Source: Prevotella sp. (GTDB lineage Bacteria; Bacteroidota; Bacteroidia; Bacteroidales; Bacteroidaceae). Taken from it: a DNA stretch of 41,061 nucleotides. Positions 30,807-39,247 of the stretch are shown here, in pieces (position 1 is the stretch's first letter; each line of letters opens with the position of its first letter). The stretch spans positions 1-41,061 of the forward strand of contig JAFWSS010000068.1 in the NCBI GenBank assembly GCA_017524385.1, read 5' to 3'. Below the pieces are notes generated by a model. That model was not told the origin of the DNA and did no database searches. It worked only from the letters and a program-made list of their open reading frames with translations. The translations under genes were made by a program, and so were the position numbers.

Positions 30807-31868
30807 TCATTTTCCCAACTTGAAGTGGAACGGTTTGTCGAAATGGCGGCGTGAATAGTAGGTGACTGATGGATTTTTCAGGTCCATCACCATCGTCCAA
30901 GCTGTTCCGAGGAATTTCCCTTCCACCTCTGGCTGAGAGACATCCTTGATGGCTTCTGTAAGCGTTTTCTTGTCCATTACTCCACCCGTTTGTTCGTATC
31001 GCTCGCAAAGTAAGTCATAGCGGTTGTCGCCTTCCATCCGTCCTACGTTGTGTTTCGCATCGCACAGGTAGTGGTTGGCCAAAGCCGGCGACTCAACGAC
31101 CACCATCTGGTTGTCGACATATTCCACCACCACGCTCTTTCCGGATGCGTCAGCCATGGCGAAATGGTGGGCAAAACCGACATCAGAATGCATATCAATG
31201 CCTTTCAGCAATTCCAAAGCCTCATCCACGTTGGCTGCATTGTTCAACAGGTAACGTATGGCACCCGTCGTCGTGAGGTCGGGCTTGTTGGTGCGCTGGT
31301 GAGTAGCAATCGAGTCCCCGGCCATCAGGTCGGCCATGGCGAATCCTTTCTCGTTGATGCCGTCGAGTGCGACAAACAGTCCCGAAAGAGCCAGGTATTG
31401 GTTGGTGAATCCCTCGGGTTTGTAACCTTCACCGAATCCATAGAACTCTACATTGAACGTGCTGATTGACTCGTAGCCTTTTTCAGGTATGACATGCATG
31501 ATTACTCCAACAGCCGACGGATAGTCGAAATTGCGCCCCATCAACACTCCTCCGTCAGGAGTCTTAACGGTGAGTGCGCTGCATCCGAAATCAGCATTTC
31601 CGCTCTTCACTTCAGGTTTGTAGTGACCTTTCGAAAGGAACTCCATCGCATAACTTGCCAATTGGTCGGTGTTTTCGAATCCGCCTTTCGCCATCAAGGC
31701 GTCAAAACCGTCATCTCCCTTGTACTCCATATAATAAAGCCCGTCATCGAGTTTCTCTGCCGACATCGCCCCTTTGACAAACGAGCCGAAAGCCATCCAC
31801 ATGAACACACCTGCCAACACCACCAGCACCAAAACGGTCAGCAGTGTGATTTTAAAAAATTTCTTCAT
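30807..31868 (-). CDS. Choloylglycine hydrolase-like Ntn hydrolase
   Basis: 353 residues. Residues about 5-25 form a hydrophobic segment (signal or membrane anchor). Residues to about 95 look like a prosegment, and Cys96 (FGCSALTV) would become the N-terminal nucleophile after processing. Arg112 and Asp115 (GRNFDYP) lie 16 and 19 residues after it, the same spacing as Cys2, Arg18 and Asp21 of bile salt hydrolases. Linear amide hydrolases and penicillin acylase relatives share this pattern, so the substrate could be a bile salt, an N-acyl amide or a peptide. The last of three minus-strand genes, 97 bp after the esterase gene. Confidence 0.82.
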   Translation of the reverse strand: MKKFFKITLLTVLVLVVLAGVFMWMAFGSFVKGAMSAEKLDDGLYYMEYKGDDGFDALMAKGGFENTDQLASYAMEFLSKGHYKPEVKSGNADFGCSALTVKTPDGGVLMGRNFDYPSAVGVIMHVIPEKGYESISTFNVEFYGFGEGYKPEGFTNQYLALSGLFVALDGINEKGFAMADLMAGDSIATHQRTNKPDLTTTGAIRYLLNNAANVDEALELLKGIDMHSDVGFAHHFAMADASGKSVVVEYVDNQMVVVESPALANHYLCDAKHNVGRMEGDNRYDLLCERYEQTGGVMDKKTLTEAIKDVSQPEVEGKFLGTAWTMVMDLKNPSVTYYSRRHFDKPFHFKLGK

Positions 31869-31965
31869 TTATTTGTTTGGTAAAACGTTTTTTTATGGTT
31901 ATGATGACATTGTTGGAGACCAATATTCGCAAGTCTCTGGTTTTCCTTTTTTATGTTTTTAGGAG

Positions 31966-32619
31966 TTAAGAGGGAACTAATGGGGCCTGTCTGTTCGCAA
32001 AAGCCTTCAACATTTTCTCAATCAATGGCACATACCAGCCACGGACTTCTTCTGCCGTCGGGGTGTGTCCTCCTGGGAAGTGGAATGAGTGAGAGTAATG
32101 CTCTAAAAAGAGCGGTTCGAAGTGAGCCAAGGTGTCATGCTCGCCAAACAACCCCCAGACGCAATCCTTGAAAGAGGGGGTGCAGTTGCCAAACTGAACG
32201 GCCTCCAATTCTGCGAACTCATCAATCAAAGCTTCATCGATGACGAAATTCTGTTTGCCATCTTTCCGAGGAGACTTGTACTGATGTTCGCCGATACGCG
32301 GTTTCAGAAACTCCGTCATTTGGAAATGCGGATTGCCAAGCAAAGCCGGTATACCCACGACGGGCGCCAACATTTGCGCATGGAACGCCCCGCAACTGTT
32401 GCCAACCAAGAGGTCGGGTTTCTCATGGTCAATCAAGTCACGTATGAACATGACGGCCTCTTTTGGATGCAAGGGCAGGTCGGGGGTGAGCACCTCCACC
32501 CTACCCTTTCCCGGCGTATTGTCGCCCATTTGTATCCTTTCGAAAGTCTCATGCAAGGTCACTGCCAGAACGCATTGGCCGCTGGCATAAAAGCCGTGAA
32601 GGAAGAGTATCTTTTTCAT
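31966..32619 (-). CDS. YqiA-like alpha/beta-hydrolase
   Basis: 217 residues, no signal peptide. The family opens with an HGF motif (ILFLHGFYASG) and has the nucleophile elbow GNSCGAF (Ser75), an Asp in GEHDTLAHF and a His in GGHTPTAEEV. YqiA-type enzymes are small cytoplasmic esterases with poorly known substrates. The gene lies 56 bp after the GH43 gene and 97 bp before the Ntn hydrolase gene. Confidence 0.85.
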   Translation of the reverse strand: MKKILFLHGFYASGQCVLAVTLHETFERIQMGDNTPGKGRVEVLTPDLPLHPKEAVMFIRDLIDHEKPDLLVGNSCGAFHAQMLAPVVGIPALLGNPHFQMTEFLKPRIGEHQYKSPRKDGKQNFVIDEALIDEFAELEAVQFGNCTPSFKDCVWGLFGEHDTLAHFEPLFLEHYSHSFHFPGGHTPTAEEVRGWYVPLIEKMLKAFANRQAPLVPS

Positions 32620-32675
32620 TGTCTTTCTTCTTTCATTATTGCGACCTTTCCGTCATTCCAGCATGCATGTCATCC

Positions 32676-34340
32676 TTATTTCTCGTCGCATTTGTACTTG
32701 AAATAGTCTACATCTACGTATCCGCCGGTTTTCTTTGTGGCGTAGTTGAAGATGCCGAACTTCGTGCCCATGAAGAAACGGCGATAGTCGAATATCATAC
32801 GGTAATCCTTCGTGCCTATTTGCGTCCATTGTGTTCCGTCAAGGCTGTAGAAGAAGTTGGCTGCATCGCGCCCGCCACGTTGGCCGGGGCGGAATTCACC
32901 ATCCAACCTCAGCCAAATCTTGGGTTGCTTGGCATTGAGTATCTTGGTCAGGTCAACGGTCTCTACCTCCTTCACGTCAACCTTCGTCACGGCCTTCTCT
33001 CGGTCTGTCAGTGTCACTTTCTGCTCGCTCATCACAAGGGTGTATTTCTTGCCATTTTTCATAATGGTAAGCACGCCGCTGTCACCATTGAAGGCAGCCA
33101 GTCCTGTACAGTCACCGTCTTTCATCTTCGACAAGTCCATACAGATGCAACCGCTGCATGAAGGGCCCTCCATACGTTGTGTCAGTGTGTTGGGGGCAAG
33201 ATAAAGGTTGGGCACAACACGGCAGGTCTTGAGTCGGAGGAACCCTGGACGCTCCGTCAAACTCCACGCATTATCCACGGGGTTGTGGTTCCACTGCCAA
33301 TGCAGTCCCAACTTCGAGTCGTCGAAGTCATCGGGCAGGACGATGCCTTTTACCGGTAATCCGCTCTTGTAAGGACGCATGATGTCGGGCACCTTGTAAT
33401 TCTCGTCACCCAGCATCGGCCAGCCGTCAATCCAGCGTACGGGAGACAATGTCAGCACACGTCCCACTCCCCCACGGTCTTGGAACATGATGCCATACCA
33501 GTCGCCCTCCTCGGTATCGACGATGGTGCCTTGTGCCAGATAGGAGAAACCGCCGAAAGGACTTTCCAAGATGACATTCTTCTCCCATTTGGCGTTCAGG
33601 TCCTTCGTGCGGTAGCACACCTCGCGGCGATTGAGTCCGCCACCAAACGATTGGCTGATGAGCATGGCATAGTAGGTGCCTTTGTGCTTGATGACTCGAG
33701 TGCCTTCCAACAGTCCACGCTCCTCTTCCTCACGTTGGAAATAGTGGCGCAGGCTTCCCTCGACTACCCCCTTCAGGTCGCGAGTCAGCTGACACATCTC
33801 GCCTGTTCCAAAAAACACATACGGTGTTCCGTCGTCATCGAAAAACAAGGTGGCGTCGTGGAAGTGGCGCAGGCGTGAATGGATGGTCCACGGTCCCTCG
33901 GCCTTGGGAGCGGTGAAGATATAGGTGTCGCCCATGGCACCCTGTTCGTTTGGAGCCAAGAGCGCCCAGAACTTGCCATCATGATATTTCAGCGACGTGG
34001 CCCACTGGCCTCGCCCATAGACGGTGCCCACACCCGCGCCTTTTTGCTGGTCGAGAGGCAAGGAAAACGCCAAGTCGTACTTCGGCGAGTCGGTCAGTTT
34101 GTCGAAGATGTAGCCCACAGTCTCCCAGTTCTTCAGGTCCTTCGACGCCATCACCGGAGCGCCCGGCATCAGGTGCATGGTGGTGCTGACCAGGTAGAAT
34201 GTGTCACCCACGCGGATGACATCGGGGTCGGGCACGTCGGCCCACAACATCGGGTTCTTGATGGGTGCTTCCTTCATCGTCTGGGCATAGCCTAAGGTGC
34301 ACATCAAACTCAATAGCAGAAAAGCTGATAAATGTCTCAT
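32676..34340 (-). CDS. GH43 subfamily-12-like beta-xylosidase/arabinofuranosidase
   Basis: 554 residues, secreted (MRHLSAFLLLSLMCTLGYAQ). NPMLWADVPDPDVIRVGDTFYLVSTTMH is the typical opening of the GH43 group that includes XynB-type xylosidases. The acids are Asp38, Asp162 (FHDATLFF) and Glu212 (LLEGTRV). The C-terminal 230 residues form the beta-sandwich that this subgroup carries (GH43_C2-like, ending GGYVDVDYFKY). It would release xylose or arabinose from xylan oligosaccharides. A -7-like TATCTTTG lies at 34390-34397. It is separate from the main GH43/GH10 block by 18 kb of other genes. Confidence 0.9.
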   Translation of the reverse strand: MRHLSAFLLLSLMCTLGYAQTMKEAPIKNPMLWADVPDPDVIRVGDTFYLVSTTMHLMPGAPVMASKDLKNWETVGYIFDKLTDSPKYDLAFSLPLDQQKGAGVGTVYGRGQWATSLKYHDGKFWALLAPNEQGAMGDTYIFTAPKAEGPWTIHSRLRHFHDATLFFDDDGTPYVFFGTGEMCQLTRDLKGVVEGSLRHYFQREEEERGLLEGTRVIKHKGTYYAMLISQSFGGGLNRREVCYRTKDLNAKWEKNVILESPFGGFSYLAQGTIVDTEEGDWYGIMFQDRGGVGRVLTLSPVRWIDGWPMLGDENYKVPDIMRPYKSGLPVKGIVLPDDFDDSKLGLHWQWNHNPVDNAWSLTERPGFLRLKTCRVVPNLYLAPNTLTQRMEGPSCSGCICMDLSKMKDGDCTGLAAFNGDSGVLTIMKNGKKYTLVMSEQKVTLTDREKAVTKVDVKEVETVDLTKILNAKQPKIWLRLDGEFRPGQRGGRDAANFFYSLDGTQWTQIGTKDYRMIFDYRRFFMGTKFGIFNYATKKTGGYVDVDYFKYKCDEK

Positions 34341-34592
34341 AATTGGTGATATTGATGATTGTTTTTTGCCAGGATTTTGATATCAAGCACAAAGATAGCA
34401 ATGTTTTGGCATTTTTTAGTACAATATCAAGTTTTTTTGCGGTGAACATCATAAAAATCAAGGAAAGAATGATTCATATAAACTGATTCTTGATGAGTCA
34501 CTACATTACATATGAATTGACATGGCTATGAGAATACTTTTGTAAAAAAGTACACTGATACAGTTTTTTGCAATCACATTCAGTTGTTTCAC
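34341..34592. other. Intergenic gap upstream of the GH43-12 gene
   Basis: 252 bp of AT-rich DNA. On the minus strand TATCTTTG (34390-34397) is a plausible -7 element, without a -33 partner at 20 bp. No gene or strong terminator seen for the upstream gene at 34593. Confidence 0.4.
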
Positions 34593-36245
34593 TTACCTTA
34601 CAGCGGTGAATGGTTCGTTGAGGGTGAAGGTCTTTTCGTATCCCTTTGTCTTCACTGTGTATGTGCCTCCGAGTTTGAAGGCGGGACTTCCGACGAGGCT
34701 GGCACTGCGACGCATGGAAAAAGGAATGGTGACTGTGTCGATGACTTTTCCCCTGTCATCTAAGATACTGATGGGCTCATCCTTTACGATATCGAGACCG
34801 ATGAGTAGGACCGTGGGTTGCTTTGCAGTCTTGTTGGTGGGCACGGATGGCATCTCCCCCATTCCACCACCTATTGTGAAAATGGTGCCTCCCTCGATGA
34901 CAAGCGGTGCAAAGTCGCAGTCGAGTCCCTCTTCTGGAGACCCTATTTGACTCCATGCATATACAGTGCCACCTGTGATGATGACGGCTGGATTGGTTTC
35001 TTGCTCATTGTTTCGTCCGAAAGGCATGAAAAATCCACCCTCGGGATTGGAGTCCACGGCGTCGTTGGTCGAACTTCTTGCGATGACGTGTGTTCCATTA
35101 AACTCTATGGTGGCGTTGGCGTTGATGGCGTCATCGGTGGCGAAGACATCCACCTTGCCGCCATTGAAGACAATGCCTTCCTTGCCCTCCATGCCTTCAG
35201 CGCCGGCAGTGGAGGTCCTGACTGTTACGTTGCCGCTGTTGATGGTGATTTTACCTTTCGAGGCGATGCCCTTCGTGGAAGCGACATATTTGTGCTTGCC
35301 TCCGAAACCTCCACCGAAGTCAGGGAAACCGCCCTCACTGGTGCTGTCGTTGCCAAAACCAGGGAATCCTCCGCCGAAGTTTGGCATTGGGAATCCGCCT
35401 TGCCGTGTGCTGTCGTTGCCAAAGGGTGGAAAACCTCCGCCGAAGTTTGGCATTGGGAATCCGCCTTGCCGTGTGCTGTCGTTGCCAAAACCAGGGAATC
35501 CGCCGCTGAAGTTTGGCATTGTAAATCCGTCTTGCTGTGTGCTGTCGTTGCCAAAACCAGGGAATCCGCCGCTGAAGTTTGGCATTGTGAATCCGCCTTG
35601 CTGTGTGCTGTCGTTGCCAAAACCGGGGAAGCTGCTGAAGTCTGGCATCTCACCGTCGAAGCCTGGGAACCCGCCGAAGTCGAAAGGTTTCTCACCGAGG
35701 TTGTCGCCAGATGTCGTCACGTTGAGTGAAACATCTTCTATGACGATGTCCTTCTTGGTCTTGATTCCACGACAGCCATCGCCTGTTGCAATGACATTGA
35801 GTGTTCCCTTTCCGGAAAGCATGACTTTGTCTTTAGCCCAAATGACGGCAGCCTTATGGTTGGCGGTGTCGTTGCATGCTGTGATGGCAAGTGTGTTTTC
35901 TGTCGCCTTAGCCACCGCTATCTCCACCTTTTTCTTGTTCTTCAGACAGATAGGAGCCCCTTCCCGACTGGTCAGCGTCAGGTTGTCGAGTGTTATCTTC
36001 ACCTTTCCTGCCGACTTCAGGTTGAGTAGTCCATCGTCGCTCTTGCCCGTCAGGCGTAGAGTGAGTTGATGACTTTTATACAAACTCTCGATATTCACCT
36101 TGGCGCCATCAATGTTTACATTCACACTGTCCTTGGCCTTTTGTTTCACCTTTGCCGTCGCACCGTCATAGCGGATGGTGATGTCCTGTGCGTGACAAAT
36201 GCTGCCCGTCAAGAAGAGCAGCAACCATAAAAGATTTTTTTGCAT
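34593..36245 (-). CDS. Secreted carbohydrate-binding-domain protein (Cthe_2159/DUF4353-like) with 22-residue repeats
   Basis: 550 residues, signal peptide MQKNLLWLLLFLTGSICHAQ. Residues about 20-190 and 330-500 have the right-handed beta-helix pattern (KVKITLDNLTLTS, GKITINSGNVTVRTS) of Cthe_2159-type polysaccharide-binding proteins, known to bind acidic polysaccharides and cellulose. Between the halves lies a Gly/Phe/Pro-rich linker of five units near GGFPGFGNDSTQQ; at DNA level the period is exactly 66 bp (35341, 35407, 35473, 35539, 35605). The strong DNA identity of the units suggests recent slippage or unequal exchange. It may hold polysaccharide at the cell surface for the nearby enzymes. 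Function inferred. Confidence 0.82.
   Translation of the reverse strand: MQKNLLWLLLFLTGSICHAQDITIRYDGATAKVKQKAKDSVNVNIDGAKVNIESLYKSHQLTLRLTGKSDDGLLNLKSAGKVKITLDNLTLTSREGAPICLKNKKKVEIAVAKATENTLAITACNDTANHKAAVIWAKDKVMLSGKGTLNVIATGDGCRGIKTKKDIVIEDVSLNVTTSGDNLGEKPFDFGGFPGFDGEMPDFSSFPGFGNDSTQQGGFTMPNFSGGFPGFGNDSTQQDGFTMPNFSGGFPGFGNDSTRQGGFPMPNFGGGFPPFGNDSTRQGGFPMPNFGGGFPGFGNDSTSEGGFPDFGGGFGGKHKYVASTKGIASKGKITINSGNVTVRTSTAGAEGMEGKEGIVFNGGKVDVFATDDAINANATIEFNGTHVIARSSTNDAVDSNPEGGFFMPFGRNNEQETNPAVIITGGTVYAWSQIGSPEEGLDCDFAPLVIEGGTIFTIGGGMGEMPSVPTNKTAKQPTVLLIGLDIVKDEPISILDDRGKVIDTVTIPFSMRRSASLVGSPAFKLGGTYTVKTKGYEKTFTLNEPFTAVR
35341..35670 (-). repeat. 66-bp in-frame tandem repeat, 5 units
   Basis: GTGCTGTCGTTGCC recurs at 35341, 35407, 35473, 35539 and 35605 with no deviation from 66 bp. 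Units differ only at a few bases. Changes in copy number would keep the reading frame. Confidence 0.9.
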
Positions 36246-36350
36246 GTGATTTTTTAAGTCTTTTGCAGATTAGACGAATGAGTAAGGGAAAGGTTAAACG
36301 CCGCATTGTGAAAAAATAACTCACATTCGAAGAAATAAATACGTTTTTTT

Positions 36351-36382
36351 CTTGCTTGCATAATCGAATGTTAGTACCTTTA
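36351..36382 (+). promoter_or_regulatory. Promoter of the second GH2 gene
   Basis: CTTG (36351-36354), 20 bases, TACCTTTA (36375-36382). Start of transcription is expected near 36389, only about 10 nt before the first ATG (36399), so initiation at the ATG at 36408 (after GGAG) is also possible. Confidence 0.6.
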
Positions 36383-36398
36383 CGGCATCATAATAAAA

Positions 36399-38837
36399 AT
36401 GGAGAAAATGATGAGACTACTATTGATGATGCTTGCTTTTTTGTTGCAAGCTAATGTGGCTTTGGCCCAGGCCCAGATGCTCAACCATGGATGGAAGTTT
36501 GCCTTCGGACATGCCGGCGACCCCAAAAAGGATTTCGGCTGTGGAACAGAATATTTCAACTATCTGACCAAGGCCAATTCCATACATAACGAGGGGCCTT
36601 ACTCGGAGAAGTTTGACGACTCCTCTTGGCAGGAAGTACAGTTGCCTCACGACTGGGTGACCACCCTGCCCTACTCCCACGAAGGCAGTCATTCCCATGG
36701 CTACAAGACCGTGGGGTGGAAATACCCCGAGACCAGCGTGGGTTGGTATCGCAATAACCTTTATATCAGCAAGGATGATATGGGCAAAAGGTTGATATTG
36801 CAATTCGACGGCATTTTCCGCAATGCCCAGGTATGGTTCAACGGGTTCTATATGGGTACCGAGCCGAGCGGATATGCAACACAAGTCTATGACATCACGC
36901 CCTATGTGAAATATGACGAGAACAACCTGATTTGTGTTCGTGTCGATGCCTCGCTCGAAGAAGGTTGGTTCTATGAGGGTGCCGGCATCTACCGTGACGC
37001 GTGGCTGTTGAGGGCTGGCGAGGTAGGCGTCGCACCTTTTGGAACGTTTGTCTACACAGAATTAAAGCCACCTTATTCTGAAGCGAAACTGGTGATAGAA
37101 ACAGAGGTCCACAATAGTGGATTGGCTCCAAGGCAGTGCGAGGTGTCGCATGTTCTTTATGATTCCAAAGGCAATGAGATTGGAAAGAGTGAAAGTGTAA
37201 CTCTTAACCTGAAAGCCAAGCAGACAATCAGTTGCAAGCAGAGCATCATGGTGAGTCATCCACATCTTTGGAGCACCACCGACCCTTATCTTTACAATGT
37301 AGGAACCAGCATTCATATGGATGGAAAACTTGTAGATTACCGTGGGACAACGACTGGAATACGCGACATCGCCTTCGATGCCGAACACGGTTTCCTCTTG
37401 AATGGCGAACCCCTGAAATTGAAAGGCGTGAACCTGCATCAGGATCATGCCGGAGTGGGGGCTGCCATCCCCGACGAACTGCAAGCATGGCGTGTCAAAC
37501 AGTTGAAGGAGTTTGGTTGCAACGCCATTCGTTCATCCCATAATCCCGTGACACCTGCCTTGCTCGATGTCTGCGACCGAGAGGGAATCCTTGTCATTGA
37601 CGAGAATCGCTTGATGGGAATCAATGAGGAACATCTGCGCTTGTTGGAGCGGATGATCAAGCGCGACAGGAACCACCCGTCCATCATCCTTTGGAGCGAC
37701 GGAAACGAGGAATGGGGCATTGAGAACAACGTCCAGGGCATCCGCTTGGCAGAGGCCATGCGTGAATACACCCGTCTCTACGACCCGACGCGGCGCAGCA
37801 CGGTGGCGAATGCCGGAGGCAGTGAGATGATCAAGGGGCTCGATGTGGTGGGGTTCAACTATATCATGCAGAACGATGTGGACAACCGCAAGAAGGCCAA
37901 TCCGTCATGGTCCATCGTCGGAACGGAGGAAACAACCGGTTGTGGCACACGCGGTTGGTATTTCGAGTCTCCGGAATACCCCGGCCGAATGGTCAGCGCC
38001 AACCGTTCAAAGAAGACCTACGACTACGAGAACGTCATCGAGCGTGGTTGGCAGTTCTATGACGAACGTACATGGGGAGCGGGACTGTTCTATTGGACCG
38101 GTTTCGATTATCGTGGCGAACCCAATCCGCTTGGATACCCTGCCCATGACTCTGAATTCGGAATCCTTGACTATTGCGGCTTTCCCAAGGACGAGGCATA
38201 TTATCTGAAGTCTTGGTGGACGGACGAACCCACGTTGCACATTTTTCCTCACTGGAACCTCCAAGGCCACGAGGGTGAGGAAGTGGAAATATGGGCATAC
38301 AGCAACTGCGACGAGGTGGAGCTTGTCGTCAATGGCAAGAAACTGGGGCGACAGGCCATGCCAAAAAACGGCCATCTGAAATGGAACGCCATCTACCACC
38401 CAGGCAAGGTCGTGGCTCATGGCTACAAGAAAGGCAAGCGCATCATGACCAAGACCATTGAGACCACAAGACCAGCCTACAAGACCGTGTTGAAATCCGA
38501 CCGGAATGCCATCCATGTCGATGGATGCAACGTCGCCGTGGTCACCGTCGAGGTGCAAGACGAAAAGGGGCGGATAGTGCCCGATGCCTGTCCAATGCTT
38601 CACTTCACCATTGAGGGCGACGGCCGCATCCTCGGTGCTGGCAATGGCGACCCGATGTATCTGGGTGCCGACCATCCCAAAGAAATGGACTGCAGCGAGT
38701 TCAGCATCCCAGCCTTCAACGGTTTGGCCCAAATCATCATCCAAGGGGGTGAAAGTTCATCTTTAACCCTCAATTGCCAAAGCGAGGGGCTCAAGACAGG
38801 AACCATTCGTTTTGCTACAGGTTATTGCCGGCCATGA
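36399..38837 (+). CDS. GH2 glycosidase, probable beta-galactosidase
   Basis: 812 residues, secreted (signal peptide within MEKMMRLLLMMLAFLLQANVALAQ). N-terminal sugar-binding sandwich (VQLPHDWV, about 25-215), Ig-like domain, and barrel (about 330-620) with acid/base Glu437 (WSDGNEEWG) and nucleophile Glu510 (IVGTEET), then C-terminal Ig-like domains. The GTE nucleophile motif points to the shorter galactosidase/glucuronidase-like branch, not the LacZ branch at 15.4 kb. Possible substrates are beta-galactosides or beta-glucuronides. It is separated from neighbours by a promoter and a strong downstream terminator. Confidence 0.88.
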   Translation: MEKMMRLLLMMLAFLLQANVALAQAQMLNHGWKFAFGHAGDPKKDFGCGTEYFNYLTKANSIHNEGPYSEKFDDSSWQEVQLPHDWVTTLPYSHEGSHSHGYKTVGWKYPETSVGWYRNNLYISKDDMGKRLILQFDGIFRNAQVWFNGFYMGTEPSGYATQVYDITPYVKYDENNLICVRVDASLEEGWFYEGAGIYRDAWLLRAGEVGVAPFGTFVYTELKPPYSEAKLVIETEVHNSGLAPRQCEVSHVLYDSKGNEIGKSESVTLNLKAKQTISCKQSIMVSHPHLWSTTDPYLYNVGTSIHMDGKLVDYRGTTTGIRDIAFDAEHGFLLNGEPLKLKGVNLHQDHAGVGAAIPDELQAWRVKQLKEFGCNAIRSSHNPVTPALLDVCDREGILVIDENRLMGINEEHLRLLERMIKRDRNHPSIILWSDGNEEWGIENNVQGIRLAEAMREYTRLYDPTRRSTVANAGGSEMIKGLDVVGFNYIMQNDVDNRKKANPSWSIVGTEETTGCGTRGWYFESPEYPGRMVSANRSKKTYDYENVIERGWQFYDERTWGAGLFYWTGFDYRGEPNPLGYPAHDSEFGILDYCGFPKDEAYYLKSWWTDEPTLHIFPHWNLQGHEGEEVEIWAYSNCDEVELVVNGKKLGRQAMPKNGHLKWNAIYHPGKVVAHGYKKGKRIMTKTIETTRPAYKTVLKSDRNAIHVDGCNVAVVTVEVQDEKGRIVPDACPMLHFTIEGDGRILGAGNGDPMYLGADHPKEMDCSEFSIPAFNGLAQIIIQGGESSSLTLNCQSEGLKTGTIRFATGYCRP

Positions 38838-39031
38838 CGGATACAGCCTTTGTCATTTTCCTTCCGACGTGCTTGTTTCTTATCCTGCATAACCTACCTT
38901 CGAGAGCACTAGGAACCACTACTATCTCTCAAGCGAAACCACAGCCATTCACGAAGCCAATAACCTTTAATATAATATAGTAAACAAAGTAGTACACATC
39001 CGAGCAAATCACATTGTCGACACCCATCACG

Positions 39032-39066
39032 ATTTAGGCAGGCTTCTTGAGAAGCCTGCCTAAATA
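39032..39066. terminator. Strong hairpin downstream of the GH2 gene
   Basis: ATTTAGGCAGGCTTCT pairs with AGAAGCCTGCCTAAAT across a two-to-four-base loop, a 16-bp perfect stem suited to either strand. Confidence 0.85.
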
Positions 39067-39077
39067 TTTAAATTCTA

Positions 39078-39150
39078 TTAAGTAGGTGATCAAAATTAGA
39101 TACAACACCAACAAGAATGATAATAACAGATAATTTTGATTACCTACTTA
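39078..39150. repeat. AAGTAGGT inverted repeat, copy 2
   Basis: TTAAGTAGGTGATCAAAATT (from 39078) and its partner at 39131-39150 differ at one position; the loop is about 32 bases. The same arms occur at 30739-30790. A pair of such copies in 3' regions suggests a small mobile or terminator-like element. Confidence 0.7.
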
Positions 39151-39247
39151 TCAACTTTTCATTGACTTTTAGAGGAAATGACATCATTCTGTCGGTGCCT
39201 ACTTGCATCAGGGTTGCGACAAAATGGCGGCAAAGAGCTTTGTCATA

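Larger units (their letters stand above)
38838..39247. other. Convergent gap: terminator and inverted repeat
   Basis: Holds the hairpin at 39032-39066 and the AAGTAGGT inverted repeat at 39078-39150, detailed separately. Apart from these, no gene or other signal is seen. Confidence 0.6.

Noticed and set aside
34535-34542. TACTTTTG on the plus strand in the gap before the carbohydrate-binding gene's end
   Set aside because: The nearest TTG is only about 15 bases upstream, and no plus-strand gene follows.
35341-35670. CRISPR-like evenly spaced 66-bp repeat
   Set aside because: It is in frame inside a coding sequence and encodes a regular Gly/Phe-rich linker.
34966-36069. Plus-strand open frame (367 codons) opposite the carbohydrate-binding protein
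   Set aside because: Its periodic composition mirrors the 66-bp repeat on the other strand; no promoter or domain.
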